The translations under genes and the position numbers were made by a program. Positions 51,278 to 59,285 of a stretch of 64,000 nucleotides of DNA are shown here, piece after piece (the first letter of the stretch is position 1; every line of letters begins with the position of its first letter). Location: contig JAEYRH010000004.1 in the NCBI GenBank assembly GCA_023435705.1, positions 62,001 through 126,000 on the forward strand, written 5' to 3'. The DNA is from Bacillota bacterium (lineage in GTDB: Bacteria; Bacillota; Clostridia; Christensenellales; UMGS416). The notes beneath the pieces are model-generated. The model saw only the letters and a list, made by a program, of their open reading frames with translations. It did not search any database and had not been told where the DNA came from.

Positions 51278-51925
51278 CTAGCAGTGCCGGTACTTTTGGT
51301 GCATATCACGGAGCGCCGCCCGTTCTTCCTCCGGCAGCGGCTTTTCGCCACCCAAGGTTTCCGCAAGAAGCAGCACCCTGGCGATGGATTCGGCAGACTC
51401 CAACCGGAAGAAGGCTTCCAGCGCCGTATCGCCCACGGCCACGACGCCATGGTTCTCCAGCAGCACGATGTCATACTCGGGCAGAAGCGGCACGACAGCC
51501 TGCCAGATGCCGTCGGTGGAGGGCCGGCCATAGGCTGCCAGCGGGATCTTGCCATAGAGCACCTGCACCTCCGGATAGCCGGGGGCGCTGATTTCGCGCC
51601 CGGCCACCGCAAAGGCCGTGGCATGGGGCGGGTGGGCGTGCACAACACCTCTCACATCGGGCCGGGCAGCATAACAAGCCAGGTGCAGCCGCGACTCGCT
51701 GGAGGGCTTCACGCCATCGGCATGCAGCACCGCGCCATCCATGGCGAGCACCACGGCTTGCTCCGGCTTCAGAAAGCCCTTGCACACAGCGCTGGGCGTG
51801 ATATAGACCGCATCACCGGCGCGGATGGACACGTTGCCCTCAAAGGCGCTGGCCAGGCCTTTGTCATAGAGCAGCCTGGCTGTGAAGACCAGCTCTTCGG
51901 CAATGGATGAATCAAATTGAAACAT
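51278..51925 (-). CDS. Class II aldolase/adducin family (fuculose-phosphate aldolase-like)
   Basis: 215 residues. Zinc-site motif VHAHPPHATAF (two His), SSESRLHL with the catalytic-type Glu, and ENHG with a further His: all metal ligands of FucA/RhaD/AraD-type proteins are visible. FucA-like aldolases split L-fuculose-1-phosphate to DHAP and L-lactaldehyde, which would fit a fucosidase-rich region, but class II family members vary in substrate. ATG 51925 follows GAGGTGATCTC. No fucose isomerase or kinase gene is nearby. Confidence 0.85.
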   Translation of the reverse strand: MFQFDSSIAEELVFTARLLYDKGLASAFEGNVSIRAGDAVYITPSAVCKGFLKPEQAVVLAMDGAVLHADGVKPSSESRLHLACYAARPDVRGVVHAHPPHATAFAVAGREISAPGYPEVQVLYGKIPLAAYGRPSTDGIWQAVVPLLPEYDIVLLENHGVVAVGDTALEAFFRLESAESIARVLLLAETLGGEKPLPEEERAALRDMHQKYRHC

Positions 51926-51956
51926 GAGATCACCTCTATGGTGTAACCTTTCAGGG

Positions 51957-52119
51957 GGTCCGGGGGTTTGCAAGTTCCTCCTGACGACCGGCAGCATTCA
52001 GTGTGACGGCAGCGGGCGGGATGTTTGAGGCGGCGGAGTTCCAAGCCGCCGAGTTACCGCCGCGGCAACAACTGCATGTGCCGGGCGATCAGGGATTGGG
52101 AACTTGCCACCCCCGGGGC
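51957..52119. repeat. Inverted-repeat element about 160 bp long
   Basis: Left arm GGTCCGGGGGTTTGCAAGTTCC (51957-51978) and right arm GGAACTTGCCACCCCCGGGGC (52099-52119) are imperfect inverted repeats, followed by T6 at 52120-52125. Internal hairpin GGCGGC/GCCGCC near 52030-52050. It may be a small non-coding mobile element or a large terminator. Confidence 0.55.
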
Positions 52120-52162
52120 TTTTTTGCCCAGTGGCAGGACGCCACAAGCCAAACATCACTGG

Positions 52163-52180
52163 GCGCACACTCGTGTGCGC
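52163..52180. repeat. Perfect 18-bp palindrome
   Basis: GCGCACAC-TC-GTGTGCGC, part of the structured gene-free interval 51926-52242; no gene is seen there. Confidence 0.5.
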
Positions 52181-52242
52181 CAGCCAGCTGGATGCTGGCG
52201 AAGTGATGAGCAGGGTTCCCTTTGGCCGCCAAAAGGAACAAA

Positions 52243-53442
52243 CTACATCCCCACCCCACCTAAAATCACAGTCTCGGTGACGCCATCGGCGCTGCGGCGC
52301 TGCACCTGGGCATCGGAGGCGGCGGCGGAGATCGTGTCTTCAAACTGGCCTCCGTCAAATTCGGCGACGCCGAAGGACACGGCGTAGTCCAACTCTTTAG
52401 GACTGGCCAGCGCGGCGGTGATCTTCTCCATGGCAAAGCCGGCGTTGTCGCGGGGGGTTTCGGTGAAGAGCAGCGCCAGCTCCAGCGCGCCCCAGCGGCC
52501 GAAAATATCAGTGCAGCGGATCAGCGGGTCGATGGTTTTGGCGGCATGCACCACGCACATGCGCTCATAGTCGCCGGCTGTAAACTCCCTGGGGCAAGGG
52601 CCGGGCCGCACGGTGACCAGCGCCACCGAAAAGGGGTTGCCGTAGCGGCGGCTGCGCACGGCCTCCGCCTCGGCCCGCTCGGTGAAACCAGCGCGGCTCA
52701 AAAGCCCTGTGTGGCGGTCGCGGCTCATCACCGCCTCCGCCCACACCTGGTTCGGATCCAGCAGCGCGGCATCCTCGGCCATGTAGCGGAAGCGCAGAGT
52801 GAGAGGCTTCACATCATCATAGCCCAAGCAGACGCGGAACGCGCCGCCATCCGCCGCCACATATTTTAAGTAGTTTTCCTCGCTCACATGCCCGGTGCGG
52901 GCATCCATGTCACACACAAACACCGAAAACTCATAAACCTCGCGGTAAAAGCACCCAGCCACCGTGCAGTTCACATGGCGGCGAAACGGCTTGATCGCGT
53001 AGCTGCCGATGCGGAAGCACTCTGCCACCGCCTGCTTCCACTCCAGAAAATCTCCCTCGGGCACGTTTGCCCGGTCCTGCCGGGCCAGCATCGCGTAGGC
53101 CTCCGCCCAGCGGCCATCCATCAGCCTGCGGAAGTAGCCATCCAGCGCCTGCTGGGCAAGCTCAGAAGGGTCCTGCTGCGGTGGCGACTCCCGCCGGGGG
53201 GCTGCCTGCCCCGCCACTCGCACATGCATCAACCATTGGCGGTGATAAGCCTTGCGGCTGGCCTCTTCGCGGAGCACGTCGTAGGCGCCGTTGATCTCCT
53301 TCATGCGCTCGGCAGCTTCTCTGGCCGGATTCACATCGGGGTGCCAGATGCGGCAAAGGCGCTTCCAGGCGGCCTCAATGACCTCCTGGCTGGCCTCGTG
53401 GTGCACCTGCAGCGTGCGGTAATGGTCGCAAAATCCCTGCAT
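52243..53442 (-). CDS. J-domain protein fused to a degenerate GGDEF-like domain
   Basis: 399 residues. Residues 5-72 are a DnaJ J-domain (HYRTLQV; HPD at 34-36; KEINGAYDVLREEASRKAYH), implying stimulation of a DnaK-type chaperone. Residues about 95-235 are an unrecognised middle region. Residues about 245-395 resemble a GGDEF fold (DRHTGLLSRAGFTERAEAEAVRSRRYG; DIFGRWGALELALLF; DYAVSFGVAEF) in which the GGDEF signature is replaced by RWGALE, so cyclic-di-GMP synthesis is not expected. No Gly/Phe or zinc-finger region. ATG 53442. The combination is unusual; a protein-quality or signalling role is a guess. Confidence 0.7.
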   Translation of the reverse strand: MQGFCDHYRTLQVHHEASQEVIEAAWKRLCRIWHPDVNPAREAAERMKEINGAYDVLREEASRKAYHRQWLMHVRVAGQAAPRRESPPQQDPSELAQQALDGYFRRLMDGRWAEAYAMLARQDRANVPEGDFLEWKQAVAECFRIGSYAIKPFRRHVNCTVAGCFYREVYEFSVFVCDMDARTGHVSEENYLKYVAADGGAFRVCLGYDDVKPLTLRFRYMAEDAALLDPNQVWAEAVMSRDRHTGLLSRAGFTERAEAEAVRSRRYGNPFSVALVTVRPGPCPREFTAGDYERMCVVHAAKTIDPLIRCTDIFGRWGALELALLFTETPRDNAGFAMEKITAALASPKELDYAVSFGVAEFDGGQFEDTISAAASDAQVQRRSADGVTETVILGGVGM

Positions 53443-53499
53443 GCGGTGATTCCTGTGTGTGAGATGGGACTATTATACAAAACTGCGGGGGGAAGAGCA

Positions 53500-53692
53500 A
53501 ACGAAGCCTCACCCCCCAGCCCCCCTGCCCCATGGGATACGCAACCCTCACTCCCTAGCCCCCTCTCCCATGGGATTGGGGGAGGGGGAGAGATTAATCC
53601 TTGGTTTTATACCTTATGGGGGATTGGGGGCGAAGCCCCCAGCTAACCTCACCCCTCCCCCGATCCTACGGGGGTGGGGCAGGGGTGAGGGT
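53500..53692. repeat. C/G-rich palindromic repeat cluster
   Basis: GGGGGC-GAA-GCCCCC (53626-53640) and CCTCACCCCT/AGGGGTGAGG (53647-53656 and 53681-53690), with a CCCCCG/CGGGGG inner stem, are preceded by two CCCATGGGAT-containing C-rich copies. No gene in 53443-53830 apart from this structure. Confidence 0.6.
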
Positions 53693-53830
53693 TGCTCGGC
53701 AGAGAGAGTTCAGAAAGTTAGTGAATTAGGGGTGGGTATGGAACCCCGCCCCTGCCAAGATGGATCACCACCTCTTGGCTTGAAATAAACCGCACAGCGC
53801 AGTAAACTGGTTTCCAAAGAGGTGATCCTT

Positions 53831-54187
53831 ATGTGCGCTCCCGTTGAAAAGACAAACCTGGCCCTGCTCTGGACCCGCGGCGACCGCGAGGTGGCGGACA
53901 CGATGGTGTATATGTATGTGCGAAACGGCATGCTGAACGGCTGGTGGCGGCACATCACGCTGATCGTGTGGGGGCCTTCGGCCAAGCTTCTGGCCAATGA
54001 CGAAGCCTTGCAGGAGAAGACAAAGGAGTTGATCGCCATCGGCGTGGAGGTGCAGGCCTGCGTGGCGTGCGCGGAGATGTATGGTGTGACGGAGAAGCTG
54101 AAAGAACTGGGAATCACCGTGCGGGGCATGGGCATCCCATTGACGGAGATGCTGCAGGAGGAAGGCTGGGCGGTGCTTTCGGTGTGA
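53831..54187 (+). CDS. DsrE-family protein
   Basis: 118 residues with the DsrE/F-like fold: NLALLWTRGDREVADTMVYMY, LIVWGPSAKLLANDEAL, the cysteine region VEVQACVACAEMYGV, and TEMLQEEGWAVLSV. Cysteines in the ACVAC segment match positions used in sulfur handling by some members, although many are uncharacterised. ATG 53831 follows AGAGGTGATCC; a GTG three codons upstream overlaps that site. A lipoprotein gene follows 44 bases downstream. Confidence 0.8.
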   Translation: MCAPVEKTNLALLWTRGDREVADTMVYMYVRNGMLNGWWRHITLIVWGPSAKLLANDEALQEKTKELIAIGVEVQACVACAEMYGVTEKLKELGITVRGMGIPLTEMLQEEGWAVLSV

Positions 54188-54231
54188 TGTTACAATAATA
54201 ATCAAGTCAGCTTTACATTGGGAGGGCTATC

Positions 54232-54798
54232 ATGAGGAAGCTGCTTGTGTGTGTGCTTGCAATGCTCATGATCATGATGTGTGGTTGTGAAGAAGGATAC
54301 TCCACAAAAGAGCTCACTCCAAACAAGCAAATATCCGCAGACATCCTGCATTTCAAAGACATGGTGGAAGAATGCAATCGATACGCCGCATCGCTTGATC
54401 CCAAACTGTTTCTTGGCGATATCACGATTGGCTTCATGGATACATCATGTGAAACCTACGAGATAACTTTCTGGTATTCAAAGTTCATATCTGACAATAA
54501 AGTAAAAACAGTCGTGATGGATTATGACTCAAAGACGAGAAGCATTACATATGTTGAAATATCGGAAGGGTCAAGCAAAGCATTAGCTCCGTCAGAATAT
54601 TCAATAAACACAGCTGAATGCGATACAAACTTCATAGCTGATCTAAAAGCTGTACAAGAGAGTATGGATAAGAAAAATATCGATTCATTTGAGAAAATTG
54701 TGTGCAATTACAGTGGACGGTATCGGCTCTACAGGATTTTCTATGGCAACTCCGATCTTGATGAGGCAGACACTTATGAAATGGATATCTACGGGTAA
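54232..54798 (+). CDS. Lipoprotein of unknown function
   Basis: 188 residues. Signal peptide with lipobox MMCGC (Cys19) and an acidic start EEGYSTKE. The mature part alternates strands and helices (ITFWYSKFISDNKVKTVVMDYDSKTRSITYVEI) and ends in YEMDIYG. I recognise no family. TTGGGAGG precedes the ATG. AT-rich relative to neighbours, as is the lipoprotein at 61546. It is followed by a terminator. Confidence 0.7.
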   Translation: MRKLLVCVLAMLMIMMCGCEEGYSTKELTPNKQISADILHFKDMVEECNRYAASLDPKLFLGDITIGFMDTSCETYEITFWYSKFISDNKVKTVVMDYDSKTRSITYVEISEGSSKALAPSEYSINTAECDTNFIADLKAVQESMDKKNIDSFEKIVCNYSGRYRLYRIFYGNSDLDEADTYEMDIYG

Positions 54799-54819
54799 GG
54801 TTGCAACCAAACGAAATTG

Positions 54820-54842
54820 AACGCTCCGAAATCCGGAGCGTT
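54820..54842. terminator. Intrinsic terminator
   Basis: AACGCTCCG/CGGAGCGTT stem with an AAATC loop, followed by a short T run. Confidence 0.65.
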
Positions 54843-54859
54843 TCAACTACTGACAAATA

Positions 54860-55057
54860 CTAAAAATTTGCCTTATCCGTGGGATTATTGAGCACCCCAA
54901 AGGCCGTGAGCACTGCGATGATCAGGCTCACCAGCTGGTCATAGGAATCCTCGGTGAGGCCCATCCACGCCAGCAGCCCCCATGTCTTCAGCACGAAAAC
55001 AACCAGCGCCGCCAGGCTCAGCCACACCACAGGCGATTTCCATCTGCTCTGGGTCAA
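54860..55057 (-). CDS. Phage-type small holin (phi LC3-like)
   Basis: About 65 residues: WKSPVVWLSLAALVVFVLKTWG, an amphipathic loop, LVSLIIAVLTAFGVLNNPTDK at the end. Two membrane helices and the closing LGVLNNPT-type motif match phi LC3-family phage holins. The TTG at 55057 is 7-8 bases after GGAAGGGGTG; a GTG at 55066 overlaps that site. The ribosome site lies in the 3' arm of a hairpin with a T7 tail (55057-55097), an unusual leader. No endolysin gene is nearby, so it is a remnant or a recruited membrane protein. Confidence 0.65.
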   Translation of the reverse strand: MTQSRWKSPVVWLSLAALVVFVLKTWGLLAWMGLTEDSYDQLVSLIIAVLTAFGVLNNPTDKANF

Positions 55058-55097
55058 AAAAATCACCCCTTCCGATACATCCTATGCGGAAGGGGTG
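55057..55097 (-). terminator. Terminator/attenuator hairpin overlapping the holin start
   Basis: On the minus strand CACCCCTTCCG (55087-55097) and CGGAAGGGGTG (55064-55074) form a perfect 11-bp stem followed by T7. The 3' arm contains the holin Shine-Dalgarno. Confidence 0.6.
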
Positions 55098-55180
55098 GAA
55101 ATGCTCATGCGATATGCACCGGGATATCCGGAGAGCCTTGAAGCCTATTCACCATCAAAATCGGGCGAAAGCCCGGTGCG

Positions 55181-55366
55181 CTATTTGCCGGGTTGATCCG
55201 CCGTGACACTTATGGTGGCCACGGGCTTGGCTTGATCCGCGGCGGCCACCTTGGCCGGAGAGCAGCCGGTGAAGATCAGAAGAAACAGCATCGCCGCCAG
55301 CACCGTGATCACTACGGTGAGCCGCAGCCTGCGGTCGTCTTTTTCGCGGATAAACAGTTCCTTCAT
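55181..55366 (-). CDS. Small membrane-anchored or lipoprotein-like peptide
   Basis: 61 residues: charged N-terminus (KELFIREKDDRRLR), one hydrophobic segment (LTVVITVLAAMLFLLIFTGC) with a possible lipobox at IFTGC, then a polar tail rich in Ala, Lys and Val. The long charged N-region is atypical for a signal peptide, so a signal anchor is possible. A GGGGGG run precedes ATG 55366. It is upstream of the holin-like gene on the same strand; spanin-like or leftover lysis function is conceivable but unproven. Confidence 0.45.
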   Translation of the reverse strand: MKELFIREKDDRRLRLTVVITVLAAMLFLLIFTGCSPAKVAAADQAKPVATISVTADQPGK

Positions 55367-55448
55367 GGCAATGCCCCCCTGCTGAAATGAAGAATAAACC
55401 ATCCAAAGGCCGCTGTCAACGGTTACAGAATATTAAGCCGGCCACCGG

Positions 55449-56411
55449 TCAGGTGAACTCAAACCGGCCTGGCCGGTCAAACAAAGTTGCAAGGCCGGCC
55501 TTCGGCGGAATTTCCTTTTTCAGAATCCGATAAACCGCTTTGCAAATGGGTAAGTCCACCTCATATTCCATCGAAAGCACCTGCAGAGCCGACGCCGTGT
55601 CCACCCCCTCGGCCAGCAATGCATAGCTCTCTCCCTTCACAAGGGATTCCCCGAATGCCCGGTTATGGCTATAGGGAGAAAACAGTGTGGCCTCGTAATC
55701 TCCAAGGTGCGAAAGGCCGTATACCGTCTGCTCGTGGCCGCCCATGCGCCGGACCAACCGGGCAATCTCATAGGCCCCGCGGGTCATCAGCGCACCCTTC
55801 AGGGCAGGCACACCCAGCCCATCCAATATCCCTGCGGCAATCCCGATCACATTTTTTGCCGCCGCTCCCACTTCTGCGCCAATCACATCTTCTCCTGCAT
55901 ACAGGCGGAGAAGGTCTCCGGACAGCGCATTGATCACCAGCTTTACTGTGTCAAAGAATTGCCCGCAAACGATCATGCAGCCAGGCTGCCCGCCCATAAA
56001 ATCCTGCACATGGCCAGGGCCCACCAGGATTGCAACAGGTGCCTGAGCGCCCAGCACCTCCATTGTGATCTGGGTCAGGCGCTTGCCGGTATGGACCTCC
56101 AGCCCCTTCATACAAAGCAGCAGCGGCACGCCCGCCGGAAAATGAACTTTATTCTCCTCCACAAAGCTGCGGTATTCCTGGGCTTTGATCGCCACCAGCA
56201 CCAGGCCGGCACCTTTCATGGCAACCTGAAGATCAGATGTTAAGCTGATATTGTGATCAAGCGCCATGAACTCATTTGCTCTTGTCTGAACCAATTTCTG
56301 GAATGAGCCGGATTCCTTTCTGCCCCAAAGAATAACTTCATGGCCAAGCTGGCTCGAATATTGTGATAAAAAGCTTCCCCAACGGCCGCAACCTATCACT
56401 GCAATTTTCAT
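55449..56411 (-). CDS. NAD(P)H-dependent glycerol-3-phosphate dehydrogenase family (GpsA-like)
   Basis: 320 residues. Rossmann start KIAVIGCGRWGSFLSQYSS, the VLVAIKAQEYR segment, VGPGHVQDF, and the catalytic-Lys helix EVGAAAKNVIGIAAGILDGLG; later GLSHLGDYEATLFSPYSHNR parallels the substrate loop of GpsA. Typical GpsA has GPSFAxE where this has GPGHVQDF, so it may be a GpsA paralogue with another hydroxy-acid or sugar-phosphate substrate. AAAGGAA precedes the ATG. Monocistronic. Confidence 0.8.
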   Translation of the reverse strand: MKIAVIGCGRWGSFLSQYSSQLGHEVILWGRKESGSFQKLVQTRANEFMALDHNISLTSDLQVAMKGAGLVLVAIKAQEYRSFVEENKVHFPAGVPLLLCMKGLEVHTGKRLTQITMEVLGAQAPVAILVGPGHVQDFMGGQPGCMIVCGQFFDTVKLVINALSGDLLRLYAGEDVIGAEVGAAAKNVIGIAAGILDGLGVPALKGALMTRGAYEIARLVRRMGGHEQTVYGLSHLGDYEATLFSPYSHNRAFGESLVKGESYALLAEGVDTASALQVLSMEYEVDLPICKAVYRILKKEIPPKAGLATLFDRPGRFEFT

Positions 56412-56452
56412 GTTTCAATGGATTCCTTTTCTGATCATCTGCTATATAGAAA

Positions 56453-56461
56453 ATTATACCA
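56453..56461 (-). promoter_or_regulatory. Extended -10 promoter of the GpsA-like gene
   Basis: On the minus strand TGG-TATAAT, about 40 bases before the start codon. Confidence 0.4.
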
Positions 56462-56555
56462 CAGATTAACGAAATCATCCTATGGCATGAATATCTATAC
56501 AATATCATATTCATTCACACATACAGCTTGATGCAGAGCCCACAATCATAATGGG

Positions 56556-56583
56556 TTGACAAGCAAGAAAAGTATGATACAAT
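56556..56583 (+). promoter_or_regulatory. Promoter of tRNA-Ser
   Basis: TTGACA (56556-56561), 16 bases, TACAAT (56578-56583), about 46 bases before the mature tRNA. Confidence 0.65.
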
Positions 56584-56629
56584 ATTCATGCCGATTGAGC
56601 CGCCGGCTTTATTGGCAGCGATTTTACTT

Positions 56630-56720
56630 GGAGAGGTACTCAAGTAGGTCAAGAGGGCGGTTTGCTAAACCGTTAGATGGGGAAACCCATGCATGAGTTC
56701 GAACCTCATCCTCTCCGCCA
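56630..56720 (+). tRNA. tRNA-Ser (anticodon GCU)
   Basis: The acceptor stem GGAGAGG (56630-56636) pairs with CCTCTCC (56710-56716); discriminator G and encoded CCA follow. Anticodon stem-loop GCGGT-TTGCTAA-ACCGT gives GCU, reading AGC/AGU. The long variable arm (GATGGGGAAACCCATGC) is diagnostic of tRNA-Ser, and the T-arm carries GTTCGAAC. 91 nucleotides. Confidence 0.95.
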
Positions 56721-56754
56721 AAACACCGCAGACAGAGTTCTGCGGTGTTTTCTT
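56721..56754 (+). terminator. Terminator of the tRNA gene
   Basis: AACACCGCAG/CTGCGGTGTT stem, then TTCTTGT. Confidence 0.8.
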
Positions 56755-56772
56755 GTATATTCGGCAGCAGCC

Positions 56773-57411
56773 TCATCCTTTTACAGCAATTCCTTCCAAA
56801 AGCATCCTAAAATGGGCAACGGCCTGCTCCTTCAGAGGGAAGTCCGGATACCGGATACACCATTCATAAGTGAGCCCGCGCATGGCAAGCATCATGTGCC
56901 GGGCCAACTCCTCCGCCGGCTGTTGCTGCTTGAACTCACCGCTTCGCATGCCCCTCTCCAACACGTCGCCCAGCATAGCATAAAGCGCGCGGCTATAGCC
57001 CGACGCCTTCTGCGCATCGCCCGGATGCACAATCTGCGCCCGGTATAGCACCTTTATCCTCTCGCATCCCACGCGATTTTCGATGACATCGAATATTTCT
57101 CCGACCAGCCCAAGCAATGTGTCAACCGCCGAATGGCCGGGCGGAAGCCTGTCCAGATAAGACTGGTAATCCATATCAATCTTGCTCACGTAGTCGCCGA
57201 TCAACGCCGACGCCAGCTCGTCTTTCGATTGAAAGTGCACATAAAAGGCGCCCTTAGACACGCCGGCGTCTTCCACAATGGCATCTACGCTGACAGCGTC
57301 TACCCCATGCTGCAAAAACAGCCGGTCAGCGGAGGCATAAAGCCTTTCCCTGGTCTGAACAGCCCTTTCTTTTCTGCGATCAAAACCGTCTTTTATCATG
57401 GTAATTTCCAT
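56773..57411 (-). CDS. TetR-family transcription regulator
   Basis: About 212 residues. N-terminal TetR helix-turn-helix: TRERLYASADRLFLQHGVDAVSVDAIVEDAGVSKGAFYVHFQSKDEL; the rest is the helical ligand/dimer domain. ATG 57411 has AGGAG very close upstream; the ATG at 57399 is an alternative. It is divergent from the MACPF lipoprotein gene, whose expression it may control. The intergenic region has a direct repeat TGCGGTCA (near 57449 and 57478) and a small palindrome GTCA-C-TGAC, candidate binding elements. Confidence 0.87.
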   Translation of the reverse strand: MEITMIKDGFDRRKERAVQTRERLYASADRLFLQHGVDAVSVDAIVEDAGVSKGAFYVHFQSKDELASALIGDYVSKIDMDYQSYLDRLPPGHSAVDTLLGLVGEIFDVIENRVGCERIKVLYRAQIVHPGDAQKASGYSRALYAMLGDVLERGMRSGEFKQQQPAEELARHMMLAMRGLTYEWCIRYPDFPLKEQAVAHFRMLLEGIAVKG

Positions 57412-57546
57412 TGCTCCTGTTTCAGCCAATCGGCATTGTGGTATATAAAGACTGCGGTCACTGACTTCGGTATGTGAATGCGGTCATATCCAAGTCGCAT
57501 TATACAGCCAACCCACACAGGTTACAACGACGAAGGGAGCAGCTCA

Positions 57547-59187
57547 ATGACAAAAAATACAGAGAAGCACAGCGCCATGCCTTGTGGCGCGCCAACCACC
57601 AGGAGCAAGCCTGCCATCAAGTCTCTGGCACGATCAGCCATCCTCGTTTTGTGCGCCGTCATGATGCTGGCAAGCGCAGGTTGCGCCGCAAAGCCAGTGA
57701 CCAATCCGGACCGGCAGGATGTGATCCTGCAAGATGAAACCGAACCATTGGGAGGGTTCCTCAACCTGAATGGGGCGGAAGAGGAAGAACCGCTGCTAGC
57801 CGACGGCCCGATGACGAACTATCTGCTTTATGGCTACAATGTGCTGGATGATGGATACATTGATTCCAAGAGCATTGACAAGTCCAACCCCATCATTGAC
57901 AAAACCAAGCTCGAAAGCTCCGAATATGAAAACGTCACCAATACATCTTCCGATGTGGATTATATGTTCTCCAACACGGTGAGCGACTTCTACAGCTCGC
58001 TGAACGTATCGGCCAAAAGCAAATACAAGGGCGTGTTTTTCAGCGGCAGCATCAAGACCGATTACAGCATCGCCAAGAGCCTGCATGAGCAGCAGACGCT
58101 GATCAAGTATATCCAATACCACCAGACGGCGGAGCAGTATTACACGGTGAGTGTCAGCGCGCTCAAGAAGAAGCTGACGCAGGACTTCCTGGACGATGTG
58201 AAGGCCTATGCGGTCTCCAATCCGAAGAAAATCTTTGACACCTACGGCACCCATCTGATCAAGCAGTATTTTTTGGGCGGCCGGGCGGAGCTGAACTTCC
58301 TGTATCGCAACACCTCTCAGCAGACGAAGGAATCACTGGAGGTAAACGTGCAGGCAGCCTATAAGTCGTTCTCCGGCAAGGTGGACGCTAAAACAGACAA
58401 GCAGGCAAAGGTAGTGACCGAACACTCCTCCATGTCCTTCAGGTCAAAAGGTGGCGACAACCTGACCGGCAACAGCCCAAGCGATATTTCCGGCAAGTAT
58501 GACGCATGGGTGAAATCGATTGCCAGCAAGCCTGCTATCAGTGGCATCGCTGATTTTGACAAGGCACTGCTCCCCATCTGGGAGCTGGTGGACGACAAAG
58601 CAGCCGCCGAAAGCCTGGAGAAGAAGTTTAATGCGCTGGCCAAAACGGCGCAGGGCAAGCTGCTGAGCATGGACCCCACAGCGATGTATATCACCGAGAT
58701 CGGCGTCTATAGCGAGCCGGAGAGCAAAGACGCGCTGAAGGAAATCCCCAACGGCTTTGTCAAGGTGATGCTGAACCCCGGCACCGACAGCGCAGAAGTC
58801 ATGGATGCCAACAAGGGCGCCGGCGGCGACTACATCTATATTGCCTACAAGCTATCCGCCGACCCCACCAACGCCATCACCGACATCAAACTGGCGGTTG
58901 GCGATAGCAGCAGCGCCTCGATAAACGGTTACAAAAAGATCAATGTGGACCTGAACCATAACGCTGGCGGGAAATTCATCTACCTGTGCTACAAGACAGC
59001 CACAACGAAGGATGAGCCCTGCCTGAAAGAGATCCGGGGCGTCTACACCAGCACGGAAAACTCCTACACGCTCCCATCCTGGTGGGAGTGGGTGTCCAAC
59101 CGGGCAGATCTGAACAAAGGATCCGGTGGAAAGTTCATCTATCTGGCCATGCGCAGGGAAGTGCCGAAGCCGGACGACAAGAAATAG
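57547..59187 (+). CDS. MACPF (perforin-like) lipoprotein with MABP-type beta-prism domain
   Basis: 546 residues. Signal peptide after a 25-residue positively charged N-region; lipobox LASAGC (Cys46). Residues about 95-365 form a MACPF domain with the signature DTYGTHLIKQYFLGG (YGTH 233-236) and KGGDNLTGN. Residues about 378-538 form a MABP/beta-prism-like domain, a repeated pattern GGxxIYIAYK, AGGKFIYLCYK and DLNKGSGGKFIYLAMRR. MACPF proteins insert beta-hairpins to form pores; the MABP domain usually binds acidic membranes. ATG 57547 follows AAGGGAG. Divergent from TetR; followed by a strong terminator. A surface-anchored pore former is rare in Bacillota. Confidence 0.88.
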   Translation: MTKNTEKHSAMPCGAPTTRSKPAIKSLARSAILVLCAVMMLASAGCAAKPVTNPDRQDVILQDETEPLGGFLNLNGAEEEEPLLADGPMTNYLLYGYNVLDDGYIDSKSIDKSNPIIDKTKLESSEYENVTNTSSDVDYMFSNTVSDFYSSLNVSAKSKYKGVFFSGSIKTDYSIAKSLHEQQTLIKYIQYHQTAEQYYTVSVSALKKKLTQDFLDDVKAYAVSNPKKIFDTYGTHLIKQYFLGGRAELNFLYRNTSQQTKESLEVNVQAAYKSFSGKVDAKTDKQAKVVTEHSSMSFRSKGGDNLTGNSPSDISGKYDAWVKSIASKPAISGIADFDKALLPIWELVDDKAAAESLEKKFNALAKTAQGKLLSMDPTAMYITEIGVYSEPESKDALKEIPNGFVKVMLNPGTDSAEVMDANKGAGGDYIYIAYKLSADPTNAITDIKLAVGDSSSASINGYKKINVDLNHNAGGKFIYLCYKTATTKDEPCLKEIRGVYTSTENSYTLPSWWEWVSNRADLNKGSGGKFIYLAMRREVPKPDDKK

Positions 59188-59203
59188 GAAAAAGCATTCA
59201 GAC

Positions 59204-59237
59204 AAAGCGCGAACCGCCAGCCGGTTCGCGCTTTTTT
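59204..59237 (+). terminator. Strong intrinsic terminator
   Basis: AAAGCGCGAACCG/CGGTTCGCGCTTT stem with T6. Confidence 0.9.
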
Positions 59238-59285
59238 CGTGCATGTTTTATTCGCCTTCACTCACAATATAACAGGTGATGCAAG

